A DNA stretch of 39,260 nt from Leptolyngbyaceae cyanobacterium. Its GTDB lineage: Bacteria; Cyanobacteriota; Cyanobacteriia; Cyanobacteriales; Aerosakkonemataceae. The number at the start of each line of letters is the position of its first letter. Position 1 is the stretch's first letter. The position numbers were made by a program, and so were the translations under genes. Shown in pieces: positions 16,305-23,727 of the stretch. The stretch lies in NCBI GenBank assembly GCA_036703985.1, contig DATNQN010000050.1, positions 1 through 39,260 on the forward strand, read 5' to 3'. Below the pieces are notes generated by a model. That model did not search any database. It worked only from the letters and a program-made list of their open reading frames with translations, and was not told where the DNA came from.

Positions 16305-16964
16305 TTACAAAATTTCCCTCTTTTTCCTTTCTCCCTTTCCCTTCCGGCGAGTCGCCCACATCCAACCACCTACTAATCCTAATCCAATTAATGCCGTTGG
16401 TTCTGGGATGTCTTCTGGATTCTGCCGTGCGTTCGCGCTGACTAGAAAATCATTAAAATCGATTAACTCTTTATTTCTGAATTGATCCTCAAAGGAAATC
16501 AATACCAATTCCGTAAAAGGATTATTGCTACTAAATCTAGCTTGGATAGTCAATCCATCCGGGGTATCGTTTAGCCTGGTGGTTGAGTATACGGTTGGTT
16601 GATTTATACTTTGCAGTGCAAAAGCATATTCTACACCCTTGGCGAAAGTAAAACTAGCATTGCAATTAGAAACGGCAGAATCAGGATTACCGCAAGTTCC
16701 TAAATAATCGTCCCTCGTGGTGTCATATGGTTTGTTTTCTTGGAAAAGCGGCGTAAAGGTATCGGCAGCTAAGTCATATACTCCAAAAGTCGATTGATAA
16801 AATCCTCGCGACCTTTCAAAGAAAAAATCAGCAACCGTATCGCTGTCAAACTGAATACCTTCAGTTCCAAAGCTTAACACAGCCGCTTTTGCTGATTGAA
16901 TACCTAGCGTTAAAATGCTTCCGGTTACTAAACCGAGGCAAATCAAAGTATTTTTAATCACCAT
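16305..16964 (-). CDS. PEP-CTERM sorting-domain protein
   Basis: A 219-residue secreted protein. A signal peptide ends near residue 28 (IQSAKAA). The middle is a beta-rich domain without a recognised fold, with two cysteines (GTCGNP, SNCNAS) that could form a disulfide. The C-terminus has the PEP-CTERM signal: IPEPTALIGLGLVGGWMWATRRK, a Pro-Glu-Pro motif, a membrane helix and arginines. Such signals are recognised by an exosortase in the membrane and cleaved. The final dozen residues (KGKGERKKREIL) are encoded by a purine-rich dispersed repeat, and the stop is supplied by the same repeat. Target function unknown. Confidence 0.85.
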   Translation of the reverse strand: MVIKNTLICLGLVTGSILTLGIQSAKAAVLSFGTEGIQFDSDTVADFFFERSRGFYQSTFGVYDLAADTFTPLFQENKPYDTTRDDYLGTCGNPDSAVSNCNASFTFAKGVEYAFALQSINQPTVYSTTRLNDTPDGLTIQARFSSNNPFTELVLISFEDQFRNKELIDFNDFLVSANARQNPEDIPEPTALIGLGLVGGWMWATRRKGKGERKKREIL

Positions 16965-17403
16965 AAAGTTTGCTCTGATTATTTAAAGAGAGTTCGATAC
17001 AACCTGCTGTAGTTTAGAAATTATATAGAGCTTATTTATCTCTCTCTGGTTTGATTTGTTGCCTTTAAATTGCCGTACAATATTTCTTTCTATTGATAGA
17101 AAAATATTCTGGCTAAAAAGTCAGAGTCGAGCGTTATAAATAAACTTAAATAGTTGTATTATTTTTAGCATTTATCATTTTGACGCCGGGTTTTAAGTAG
17201 GCATCTGTGAAAAAACGCAGGTAGATTTGTAGGGGCGGGTTTAGTTATACTGCTTGATATAAAATTGTTTTACTTTCTTTCAAAAACCGCCCTGCCTATG
17301 TGCTTTTATCCATGTCATCCTACGTATTACCAAAAAGCGATCGCCTCATGTTAATTTATAGATAGGAGTTATTTCGCTCCTGAATAGATTAATTTGCAAA
17401 GCG
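16965..17403. other. Gene-free divergent region with one dispersed hairpin
   Basis: AT-rich stretch between the PEP-CTERM and methyltransferase genes. It contains a diverged gggcgggttt-type hairpin (17233-17292). Promoters in both directions are expected, but none can be named. No RNA gene was recognised. Confidence 0.45.
17233..17292. repeat. Diverged copy of the gggcgggttt hairpin
   Basis: GGGCGG (17233-17238) pairs with CCGCCC (17287-17292); the preceding GTAGG and following AT-rich loop parallel the copy at 1899-1957. The stem is imperfect by one extra G. Confidence 0.6.
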
Positions 17404-18003
17404 ATGGGGAAGAAAAATTCTGCTCGATCTAACTTTAATTTTTCAAAGCAATCCAAAAAGGAATCCGGTTACGATAAAGGAATTAGAAACGGATATGAAG
17501 AATATAGCGTAGCGGGGTTTTATGAAAAATTCGGACATGAATACAAGAATCCTCACGAATCAACTATTAATCAAATTATCCAAATAGCTGTTGCTCGATG
17601 GCAGCTAGATTTAAGTAAGGTTCTAGACTTAGCTTGCGGGAGTGGAGAAGTTACTTTAGCCTTGCAAAATTTAGGTGGTAACGATATTGATGGGATCGAT
17701 CCTTATACTTACAATGCTTATTTAAAACGCACTGGGAAATCAGCAGAAACTTTTACTTTTGAAGAAATTGAATCGGGAATTCTTTCTCACAGATATTATA
17801 GTTTAATAGTTTGCAGCTTTGCTTTACATTTAGTTAGCGAGTCCCGCTTGCCTTTATTAGCTTATCAATTAAGTACGATCGCAAATTCGATGGTCATCAT
17901 CACCCCTCACAAGCGCCCTCAGTTAAAATCCGAATGGGGATGGTTATATCAAGATGAGATTGTCCGGGAAAGAGTCAGAGCTTGGTTATTTTACAGCAAT
18001 TAA
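17404..18003 (+). CDS. Class I SAM-dependent methyltransferase
   Basis: A 199-residue protein. Residues 1-30 are Lys/Ser/Asn-rich and probably flexible. The methyltransferase core starts around 70: motif I VLDLACGSGEVT, acidic motif II in GIDPY, and post-I segments LIVCSFALHLV and ANSMVIITPHKRP. This is the SAM-binding half of the Rossmann fold; the protein is short, so the substrate-binding part is small. Substrate not identifiable. It lies alone, convergent with the Nif3-like gene, with stops only nine bases apart. Confidence 0.75.
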   Translation: MGKKNSARSNFNFSKQSKKESGYDKGIRNGYEEYSVAGFYEKFGHEYKNPHESTINQIIQIAVARWQLDLSKVLDLACGSGEVTLALQNLGGNDIDGIDPYTYNAYLKRTGKSAETFTFEEIESGILSHRYYSLIVCSFALHLVSESRLPLLAYQLSTIANSMVIITPHKRPQLKSEWGWLYQDEIVRERVRAWLFYSN

Positions 18004-18012
18004 TCCCGATAA

Positions 18013-18813
18013 TTAAGAAAATTGCCGAAAATCTTCATCTTTTTGACTTAATTTAATCCATTTAACCCCTAATTCTCGAAATTTCTGCACGAGACGATCG
18101 CAAGCTGGCCTTTCCGTAGCATAATGACCTGCATCGATCAAAATCAAATTGCGATCGCGTGCTTCTTGGAACTGATGAAACTTACAATCAGAAGTTAGAT
18201 AAGCTTGCGCCCCCGTTTTCGCCACCGCAGACATAAAACTCGCCCCCGAACCACCTAAAACGGCTACCCTATTAATAATTTGCTCTAAATCATCTGAAGG
18301 AGAAAAAATTAACTCCGGAGGAGATAACACCGTTTTAATTTTTGTCAGTAAATCCTGCAAACTAACCGAATTTTCTAAATTACCAACTCTACCGTATCCC
18401 AATCCATCTTGAGTTGGCGTCACGGGCATAACTTCCTGAAGCTGCAACAACTGCGCCAAAACATCAGCCGTTCCATCATTCACTTGGTCAAAATTAGTAT
18501 GGGCAGTATATACGCCAATTTTTTCCGTAAAAGCAAACCGAACCATTTCCGCTACCGGATTTCCTCTCCGGAGAGATTTCACCGGACTAAAAATCAGCGG
18601 ATGGTGGGCAAAAATTAAATTCACCGAAATACCTTGTTCTCGCAAGGCAATTGCTTCCTCCATCACCGCCAAAGTCGGCGTCAAACAAACGAGAACCCCT
18701 GCCGATTCATTTAATATCCCAGGTTCAATTTGCCAACCACAATTATCCCAGCTTTCTTGCCAAGCAGGATTTGCCCAATTTTCAAACCAATTGATTAACT
18801 CAGCAACTTTCAT
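18013..18813 (-). CDS. Nif3-like dinuclear metal center protein (YbgI/DUF34 family)
   Basis: A 266-residue cytosolic protein. Conserved metal-site motifs are all present: SWDNCGWQI near the N-terminus, FAHHPLIF, AHTNFD, and, near the end, TSDCKFHQFQEARDRNLILIDAGHYATE. GGSGASFM matches the family glycine motif. Nif3 proteins form hexameric toroids with two metal ions per subunit; their reaction is not firmly established, though GTP cyclohydrolase I type 2 activity has been proposed. The length is typical of bacterial members lacking the inserted domain. It begins 81 bases beyond the stop of histidine kinase A on the same strand. Confidence 0.92.
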   Translation of the reverse strand: MKVAELINWFENWANPAWQESWDNCGWQIEPGILNESAGVLVCLTPTLAVMEEAIALREQGISVNLIFAHHPLIFSPVKSLRRGNPVAEMVRFAFTEKIGVYTAHTNFDQVNDGTADVLAQLLQLQEVMPVTPTQDGLGYGRVGNLENSVSLQDLLTKIKTVLSPPELIFSPSDDLEQIINRVAVLGGSGASFMSAVAKTGAQAYLTSDCKFHQFQEARDRNLILIDAGHYATERPACDRLVQKFRELGVKWIKLSQKDEDFRQFS

Positions 18814-18895
18814 GAAAATTCACAGAGAACTCAACTTCCAAATCCGTCCCTACAACCCTCGATTTTTTGCGATTCTGCGTAAATCATAAACTAGT

Positions 18896-20806
18896 TCATC
18901 CTAACAATAATTGTTGCTGGGAAGGTAACGTTGGTTGAGATATAGAACTAGAAATATTTTGAGCAGGCAAGGATGTAGCACTCTCTAATTGCTGCGCCAC
19001 CGGAATTTCAATGACGAATTCTGCTCCTTTACCCGGTTCAGATATACAACTCAACTTACCACGATGCTTTTCTACCACAATTTGGTAACAAATGGATAAA
19101 CCAAGACCAATTCCTTTACCAACTGGTTTGGTAGTAAAAAAAGGATCGCACATTTTATGGCATACTTCTTCCGTCATACCCGGCCCATTATCGGCAATCC
19201 GAATTACCACCGAAGACGCACCGAGCAATCGGTCTTGTTTTACTTCCGTACAAATAGTAATCATCGGTGCTGGAGAATCATTTTCTAAAGCATCGATGGC
19301 ATTAGTTAATACATTCATAAATACTTGATTGAGCAATCCGGGGTAGCATTCAACTAAAGGTAAATCTCCATAAGCTTGAATCACTTGAATTCCCGAAAAT
19401 CTATCAGTTGCTTTCAAGCGATTTTGCAATAAACTGATGGTGCTATCAATTCCTTCGTGAATATTGACAAACTTCATTTCCGCTTCGTCATGACGGGCGA
19501 AATTCCGCAAAGACAACACTATTTGATGAATGCGTTTAGCCCCCAACTTCATGGAAGACAAGAGTTTGGGCATATCCGACAGCAAAAAATCTAAGTCAAT
19601 TTCATCAGCAGCTTCTTTAATTTCTGGGGTTGATTGCGGATAAGTTTGTTGGTAAAGTTTTAACAAATTCAGCAAATCTTGCATATAGCGATTAGCATAG
19701 TCAAGATTGCAATAAATAAAAGTGGTGGGATTGTTAATTTCGTGAGCGATACCAGCCACTAGTTGCCCCAAACCCGACATTTTTTCTGTTTGAATTAATT
19801 GAGCTTGGGTGCGTTTTAATTCTTGCAAAGCTTTGGCTAATTCGTTGGCTTGCTCTTTCAAGCTAGCTTTTGATTGACGCAAAGCCGTTTCGGTTTGCTT
19901 GCGAACGTTTATTTCTTGTTGTAAAAGCTGGTTGGATTCTGTTAATTCAGCCGTTCTTTTCTGTACCCTGATTTCTAAATCATCATGGGCTTTTTGCAGC
20001 TTTTCTTGGGCTAATTTGCGCTCGGTAATGTCTCGCGTTACTTTGGCAAAGCCGCGTATTTGTCCTTCTTTATCGCGTAAAACCGTTACTACTGCATTTG
20101 CCCAAAATCGCGATCCGTCTTTTCTCACGCGCCAACCTTCATCCTCAAACCGACCTTCGGTGATTGCCAGTTTTAATTCTTGCTCCGGTTTCCCCAGCTG
20201 GACGTATTCGCTAGGATAAAAACAAGAAAAATGTTTACCGATAATTTCATTTTCTCTATATAGTTTGAGGCGTTCTGCGCCTGAATTCCAACTAACTACC
20301 CGTCCTTCCGGATCGAGCATATAAATTGCATAATCATTTACGCTTTCTACTAATAAGCGATAGCGTTCTTCGGTTTCTTGTAGGGCTTGTTTCTGTTGCT
20401 TGCTAGTAGTAATATCTTGCACTACTGCGTAAATTAACTGCTGTTCTTGGCAAATAGAGGCTTTCCATTTCAGCCATTTTGTCGAACCATCTTGACAATA
20501 ACAGCGATTTTCAAAAGAAACGGTATCGCTGCCATTAGTAAGTGTTTGTAGTTGTGCAGCCGTAAATTCGCGGTATTCTTTTACGATAAATTCGAGCAAA
20601 GGTAGGGAAAGAAATTCTTCATTTGTAAATAATAATGTTTGTTCGCATACAGGGTTTACTTGCTTGATATAGCCATCCAACCCTACAATAAATAATAAAT
20701 CCGGCGATAGATTAAAAAATTTCTCAAAATCCAATTCTAAGGATTTTTCTGTGATTTTTCCGATCCGGTTTTTTTCGATCGCGTTTCCTTTAAATTCTCT
20801 CGCCAT
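18896..20806 (-). CDS. PAS-PAS histidine kinase A (soluble)
   Basis: A 636-residue protein without membrane segments. PAS 1 covers about residues 25-138, PAS 2 about 145-265 (both ending in PAC-like QDITTSKQQ and TRDITERK), followed by a coiled coil to about 345. The phosphoacceptor His355 is in GIAHEINNPTTF; the HATPase domain (about 470-615) has NAIDAL, IRIADNGPGM and GKGIGLGLSI. A Gln/Ser-rich tail ends it. The C-terminal 300 residues are clearly paralogous to kinase B (23728-25710). No receiver or response regulator is in the window. Input signal unknown; a cytosolic redox or light cue is possible but not shown. Confidence 0.9.
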   Translation of the reverse strand: MAREFKGNAIEKNRIGKITEKSLELDFEKFFNLSPDLLFIVGLDGYIKQVNPVCEQTLLFTNEEFLSLPLLEFIVKEYREFTAAQLQTLTNGSDTVSFENRCYCQDGSTKWLKWKASICQEQQLIYAVVQDITTSKQQKQALQETEERYRLLVESVNDYAIYMLDPEGRVVSWNSGAERLKLYRENEIIGKHFSCFYPSEYVQLGKPEQELKLAITEGRFEDEGWRVRKDGSRFWANAVVTVLRDKEGQIRGFAKVTRDITERKLAQEKLQKAHDDLEIRVQKRTAELTESNQLLQQEINVRKQTETALRQSKASLKEQANELAKALQELKRTQAQLIQTEKMSGLGQLVAGIAHEINNPTTFIYCNLDYANRYMQDLLNLLKLYQQTYPQSTPEIKEAADEIDLDFLLSDMPKLLSSMKLGAKRIHQIVLSLRNFARHDEAEMKFVNIHEGIDSTISLLQNRLKATDRFSGIQVIQAYGDLPLVECYPGLLNQVFMNVLTNAIDALENDSPAPMITICTEVKQDRLLGASSVVIRIADNGPGMTEEVCHKMCDPFFTTKPVGKGIGLGLSICYQIVVEKHRGKLSCISEPGKGAEFVIEIPVAQQLESATSLPAQNISSSISQPTLPSQQQLLLG

Positions 20807-21372
20807 TTTTACCTACCTAGTTTGCTTGCCCTCGGTCTTTTCAAGGGGAAAGGGAAAAAAGGGTAAATAAATCAGGCTAATTTTACGCTTTCCCCGTTCC
20901 CGTTACCCCCCCGCTTGCCCTACACCCTGACTAAATACGTAAGCCCTATACAAAAATCTATATCTTTATGGTTAATTTATAGTTTTATGGCTTATTGCTT
21001 TACTTTGCAACATTAATTAATAAAACTTATGAACTTAAGGGGTCGTTTGCAGGTATATTATCAGCTTTAATATTTATGCGGCAAATCCATCGCCGCTTAA
21101 TTCAGGTCTTGTACCTGACATCAAAATCGGGTTGCTTGCTAATAGCTAAACGTGAAAGTCTATATTTTTCGTTGATAAACCCGGTTTCTCAGGTCTTGTT
21201 GAGAATGGGACAAGATGTAGGTCAAGGAAAATCGCGATCGATCTGGTGTCGATCTTCTGTAGCAAAACTTAGGGAGAAAAGAAAAAAGGTGTAGAGAGTG
21301 GGAATGAAATCGGCAAGAGCGTTGGCGTATTTTGAAATAGGGCGTTAGTTTTCACCATCACCAGTCATTGAC
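20807..21372. other. Gene-free stretch between kinase A and the PAS-CRP regulator
   Basis: A purine tract (aaggggaaagggaaaaaaggg, 20839 onward) lies just upstream of the kinase A start, and a half copy of the cccggtttct repeat is at 21177-21190. A 99-codon plus-strand frame starting at TTG has no recognisable family and is not believed. Nothing else was recognised. Confidence 0.45.
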
Positions 21373-22569
21373 TTAAGCACCTATCTGTTCTAGAAAATCA
21401 CCATCAATGTTTTTCAGGATGAGATGAGATTTGCAATCAAAAGAGATTTGGCCTTTTTGCTGCAATTCACTGAGCAATCGGGTAATCGTGACCCTAGTGG
21501 TAGAGCAAGCATTGGCAAAGTCTTCGTGGGTCAAGCGAACGCTCAAACGAATGCCGTCTCTAAAAGGTTGACCGAGTTCCTGTTTGAGCAGAAATAATAA
21601 AAGGAGTAAGCGGTCTTTCACTCTTTTTTGTCCGGTGACTGCTAATAGAGATTCTGCTTGCTTGAGGCGCTGGCTAATTTTAGGGAAAAGAATTTGGGCA
21701 AGCCTGGGAGAAGCGTTTATTTCTAAGAGGGAGATCGATACTAGCTGAACCTCTTTTGATAAAGCAGTTGCTTGGTAAGTATTAAGAGAAGTTAAGCTGG
21801 AACCAAAGATCGTTTCCGGGCTGGCTAATCCGACTAATATTTCTTGTGCGTTTTCTGTGATGGTAGATAGTTTGACGACACCGTTAGTCACTAACCAGAT
21901 TGCTTGGTAATTGAGGGGAATAATTTCGCCTCTAGTATAAATATGAGTAGAGCGATCGCCCATCGGATCGCAATCGGCAGTTGCGATCGCTTTCAAAGCT
22001 CTTTTTTCTTGGGAAATATCCCGCAAAACCCAACGCAGAGCGGTTACTTTCCCTTCTGGATTAACCGGGACTATCCGGAGCGCCGCATCAAATGTTTCTC
22101 CTCCACGGGGTTGCAGTCGCGACTCCCACTCTTGTACTCGACCTCGATCCTTTAATTGGTTGAGTTTAGAGCGAAATGCCCAGCGGTCTTCGTCGGGAAT
22201 AAAAGCTACCAAAACTTTACCGATGAGGAACTTCTGAGAAAGATTCAGCAAAGCGCTAGCAGCAGAGTTCGCTTCTTGAATTTTCCCTTCCAGATCGGTT
22301 AGCAAGTAGGCATCTGGTGCTGTATCGAACAACTCCTGATAACGCTGGCGTTCGCTTTCCAATTCGGTTTTGACCACATAAAGTTGGTCGGTTTGTTCTA
22401 ATAAACTTTCTAGTAAGACCTGTAGTTCTTCGGATGCAGTACCGAGTTCCTTGAAAGCGCCTGCGAGTAAATCTACTGGCTGTTTCTGTTCGGAATTGGC
22501 ACTTTCGTACATTTTATTCAGCCGCAGACGTAAGGTTTCTAATTGTTTTGTAAAAAAATCAGCATTCAT
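21373..22569 (-). CDS. PAS-CRP/FNR fusion transcription regulator
   Basis: A 398-residue protein with an unusual order. Residues 10-80 form a predicted coiled coil (ELQVLLESLLEQTDQLYVV), 72-190 a PAS domain ending in WVLRDISQEKR, about 210-310 a cyclic-nucleotide-binding-like beta-barrel of the CRP superfamily, and 330-390 the HTH_Crp domain with recognition-helix region STTRVTITRLLSELQQKG. The conserved phosphate-cassette of true cAMP binders is not seen, so the ligand is probably not cAMP. The PAS part may sense the signal. It lies between the two paralogous kinases on the same strand. A near-perfect 23-base inverted repeat lies 65 bases upstream. Confidence 0.88.
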   Translation of the reverse strand: MNADFFTKQLETLRLRLNKMYESANSEQKQPVDLLAGAFKELGTASEELQVLLESLLEQTDQLYVVKTELESERQRYQELFDTAPDAYLLTDLEGKIQEANSAASALLNLSQKFLIGKVLVAFIPDEDRWAFRSKLNQLKDRGRVQEWESRLQPRGGETFDAALRIVPVNPEGKVTALRWVLRDISQEKRALKAIATADCDPMGDRSTHIYTRGEIIPLNYQAIWLVTNGVVKLSTITENAQEILVGLASPETIFGSSLTSLNTYQATALSKEVQLVSISLLEINASPRLAQILFPKISQRLKQAESLLAVTGQKRVKDRLLLLLFLLKQELGQPFRDGIRLSVRLTHEDFANACSTTRVTITRLLSELQQKGQISFDCKSHLILKNIDGDFLEQIGA

Positions 22570-22633
22570 TAGTATTTTGTATGAGATTCAATAAAAAGAA
22601 GCATAAAAAAATATTTCTGCTCTTCATACTAAC

Positions 22634-22656
22634 CTCGGACAGATGTTCTGTCTGAG
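22634..22656. promoter_or_regulatory. 23-base inverted repeat upstream of the PAS-CRP gene
   Basis: CTCGGACAGA (22634-22643), a TGT centre, then TCTGTCTGAG (22647-22656): a 10-3-10 dyad, perfect except one G.T. It is 65 bases upstream of the regulator start and could be an operator, possibly autoregulatory, or a leader hairpin. Confidence 0.55.
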
Positions 22657-22956
22657 ATCGAACTTATGATAGATACCTATTTTTTAGTTATGCCAAAATG
22701 TTAAAAAAATATTATATTCGCGTATTTTATTAAGCTTATCAGACATATAAATCGTGCATTTCTCGTTTTGAGAAAAACCGTTAATCCTCCCTACTCCTAC
22801 TCCCCATCACCTCATACCACGTAACCCGATCCCTGTAAAATCTACTGTAGACAGCAAGAGGCCGATGCAGAAAGGGAGGAAAAAGTAGAGACGTTGTTAA
22901 AGTGAATTCTTAATAAATATCCACATTAAATTTTTTTGCATCCGAAAGGGTTAGTT

Positions 22957-22984
22957 TTGTCCTTGTAGTGGTTTATGTTATAAT
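22957..22984 (+). promoter_or_regulatory. Candidate -35/-10 promoter for the KGG gene
   Basis: TTGTCC and TATAAT are separated by 16 bases. It is the best promoter-like pair in the region, but by eye only, and the leader to the KGG start would be long. Confidence 0.35.
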
Positions 22985-23222
22985 ATTGAATGTCTAAGTG
23001 TTATTTAAAATCCCAAATCTAAAAAATTACGTTTTGCATCTGCCTGAAGATATATTAGTGTTATAATAATATTAATCTTTTATTTTTCTAATAATTATTA
23101 TTTTAAAACTCAAGAACCTCTGGTGGCTCAGCAGCGTCTTTCTACAGACGGAGGATTATGACAAACAACAGTTTTAGCGTATAAGAAGATACCTAAAGGC
23201 TGGCAACACAAGGAGAAAACTA

Positions 23223-23474
23223 ATGGCCGAAAAAAGCAAGAGAGGATTTGCTTCTATGGACAAGGAGAAGCAAAGAGAAATCGCTAGCAAGGGCGGACAA
23301 GCAGCACATCAAAAGGGAACCGCTCACGAGTTTACCCCTGAAGAAGCTAGAGAAGCAGGTCGCAAGGGTGGTCAAACGGTCAGTCAGGATAGAGAACACA
23401 TGGCTGAAATTGGCCGTGAGGGTGGCAAACAAAGCCACAAGAATAGGTCTAAAAAGGAAACCGAGGAAGAATAA
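23223..23474 (+). CDS. KGG-repeat stress protein (GsiB/con-10 type)
   Basis: An 83-residue hydrophilic protein, rich in Lys, Glu, Gly and Gln. It has three KGG-type units: EIASKGGQAAH, EAGRKGGQTVS and EIGREGGKQSH. The family includes B. subtilis GsiB and fungal con-10, small, probably disordered, LEA-like proteins induced by general stress or desiccation. The AAGGAG six bases ahead of the ATG is a good ribosome-binding site, rare in this window. It is followed by a candidate terminator. Linkage to the PAS-CRP regulator may mean regulation by it, which is inference. Confidence 0.88.
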   Translation: MAEKSKRGFASMDKEKQREIASKGGQAAHQKGTAHEFTPEEAREAGRKGGQTVSQDREHMAEIGREGGKQSHKNRSKKETEEE

Positions 23475-23575
23475 GATGAATTAACAGTTAGCGAATAAAT
23501 GATTTAAATGAAAATATGGGTTAAAGGGGAAATGACTAGTAATTTGCCTAATTATATAAGCAAAATTATATATAA

Positions 23576-23612
23576 GGGTAAAAGCCTATACCCCTTTACC
23601 CAGTACTTTTTT
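23576..23612 (+). terminator. Candidate terminator after the KGG gene
   Basis: GGGTAAA (23576-23582) pairs with TTTACCC (23595-23601), followed after five bases by six T. It is about 100 bases after the stop codon. The gap between stem and T-run weakens the call. Confidence 0.45.
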
Positions 23613-23727
23613 ATGCCAAAGGGGAAAGAAGAAATGGGAAAAGGAGGGTAGTAGGCCCTGATTTGGGATAAGGCAATGCTACCCGGCTTTTAATTCAGTC
23701 TTTCGTTTTCCAGAGGTTAATTCAACA

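Larger units (their letters stand above)
22570..23222. promoter_or_regulatory. Divergent region between PAS-CRP and KGG genes
   Basis: AT-rich, gene-free. It contains the inverted repeat at 22634-22656 and a candidate sigma70-type promoter, TTGTCC (22957-22962) and TATAAT (22979-22984) with 16 bases between, pointing at the KGG gene with a leader of about 230 bases. Confidence 0.4.

Noticed and set aside
20995-21294. 99-codon plus-strand frame
   Set aside because: Begins at TTG, crosses a dispersed repeat half copy, and the protein looks like translated non-coding sequence.
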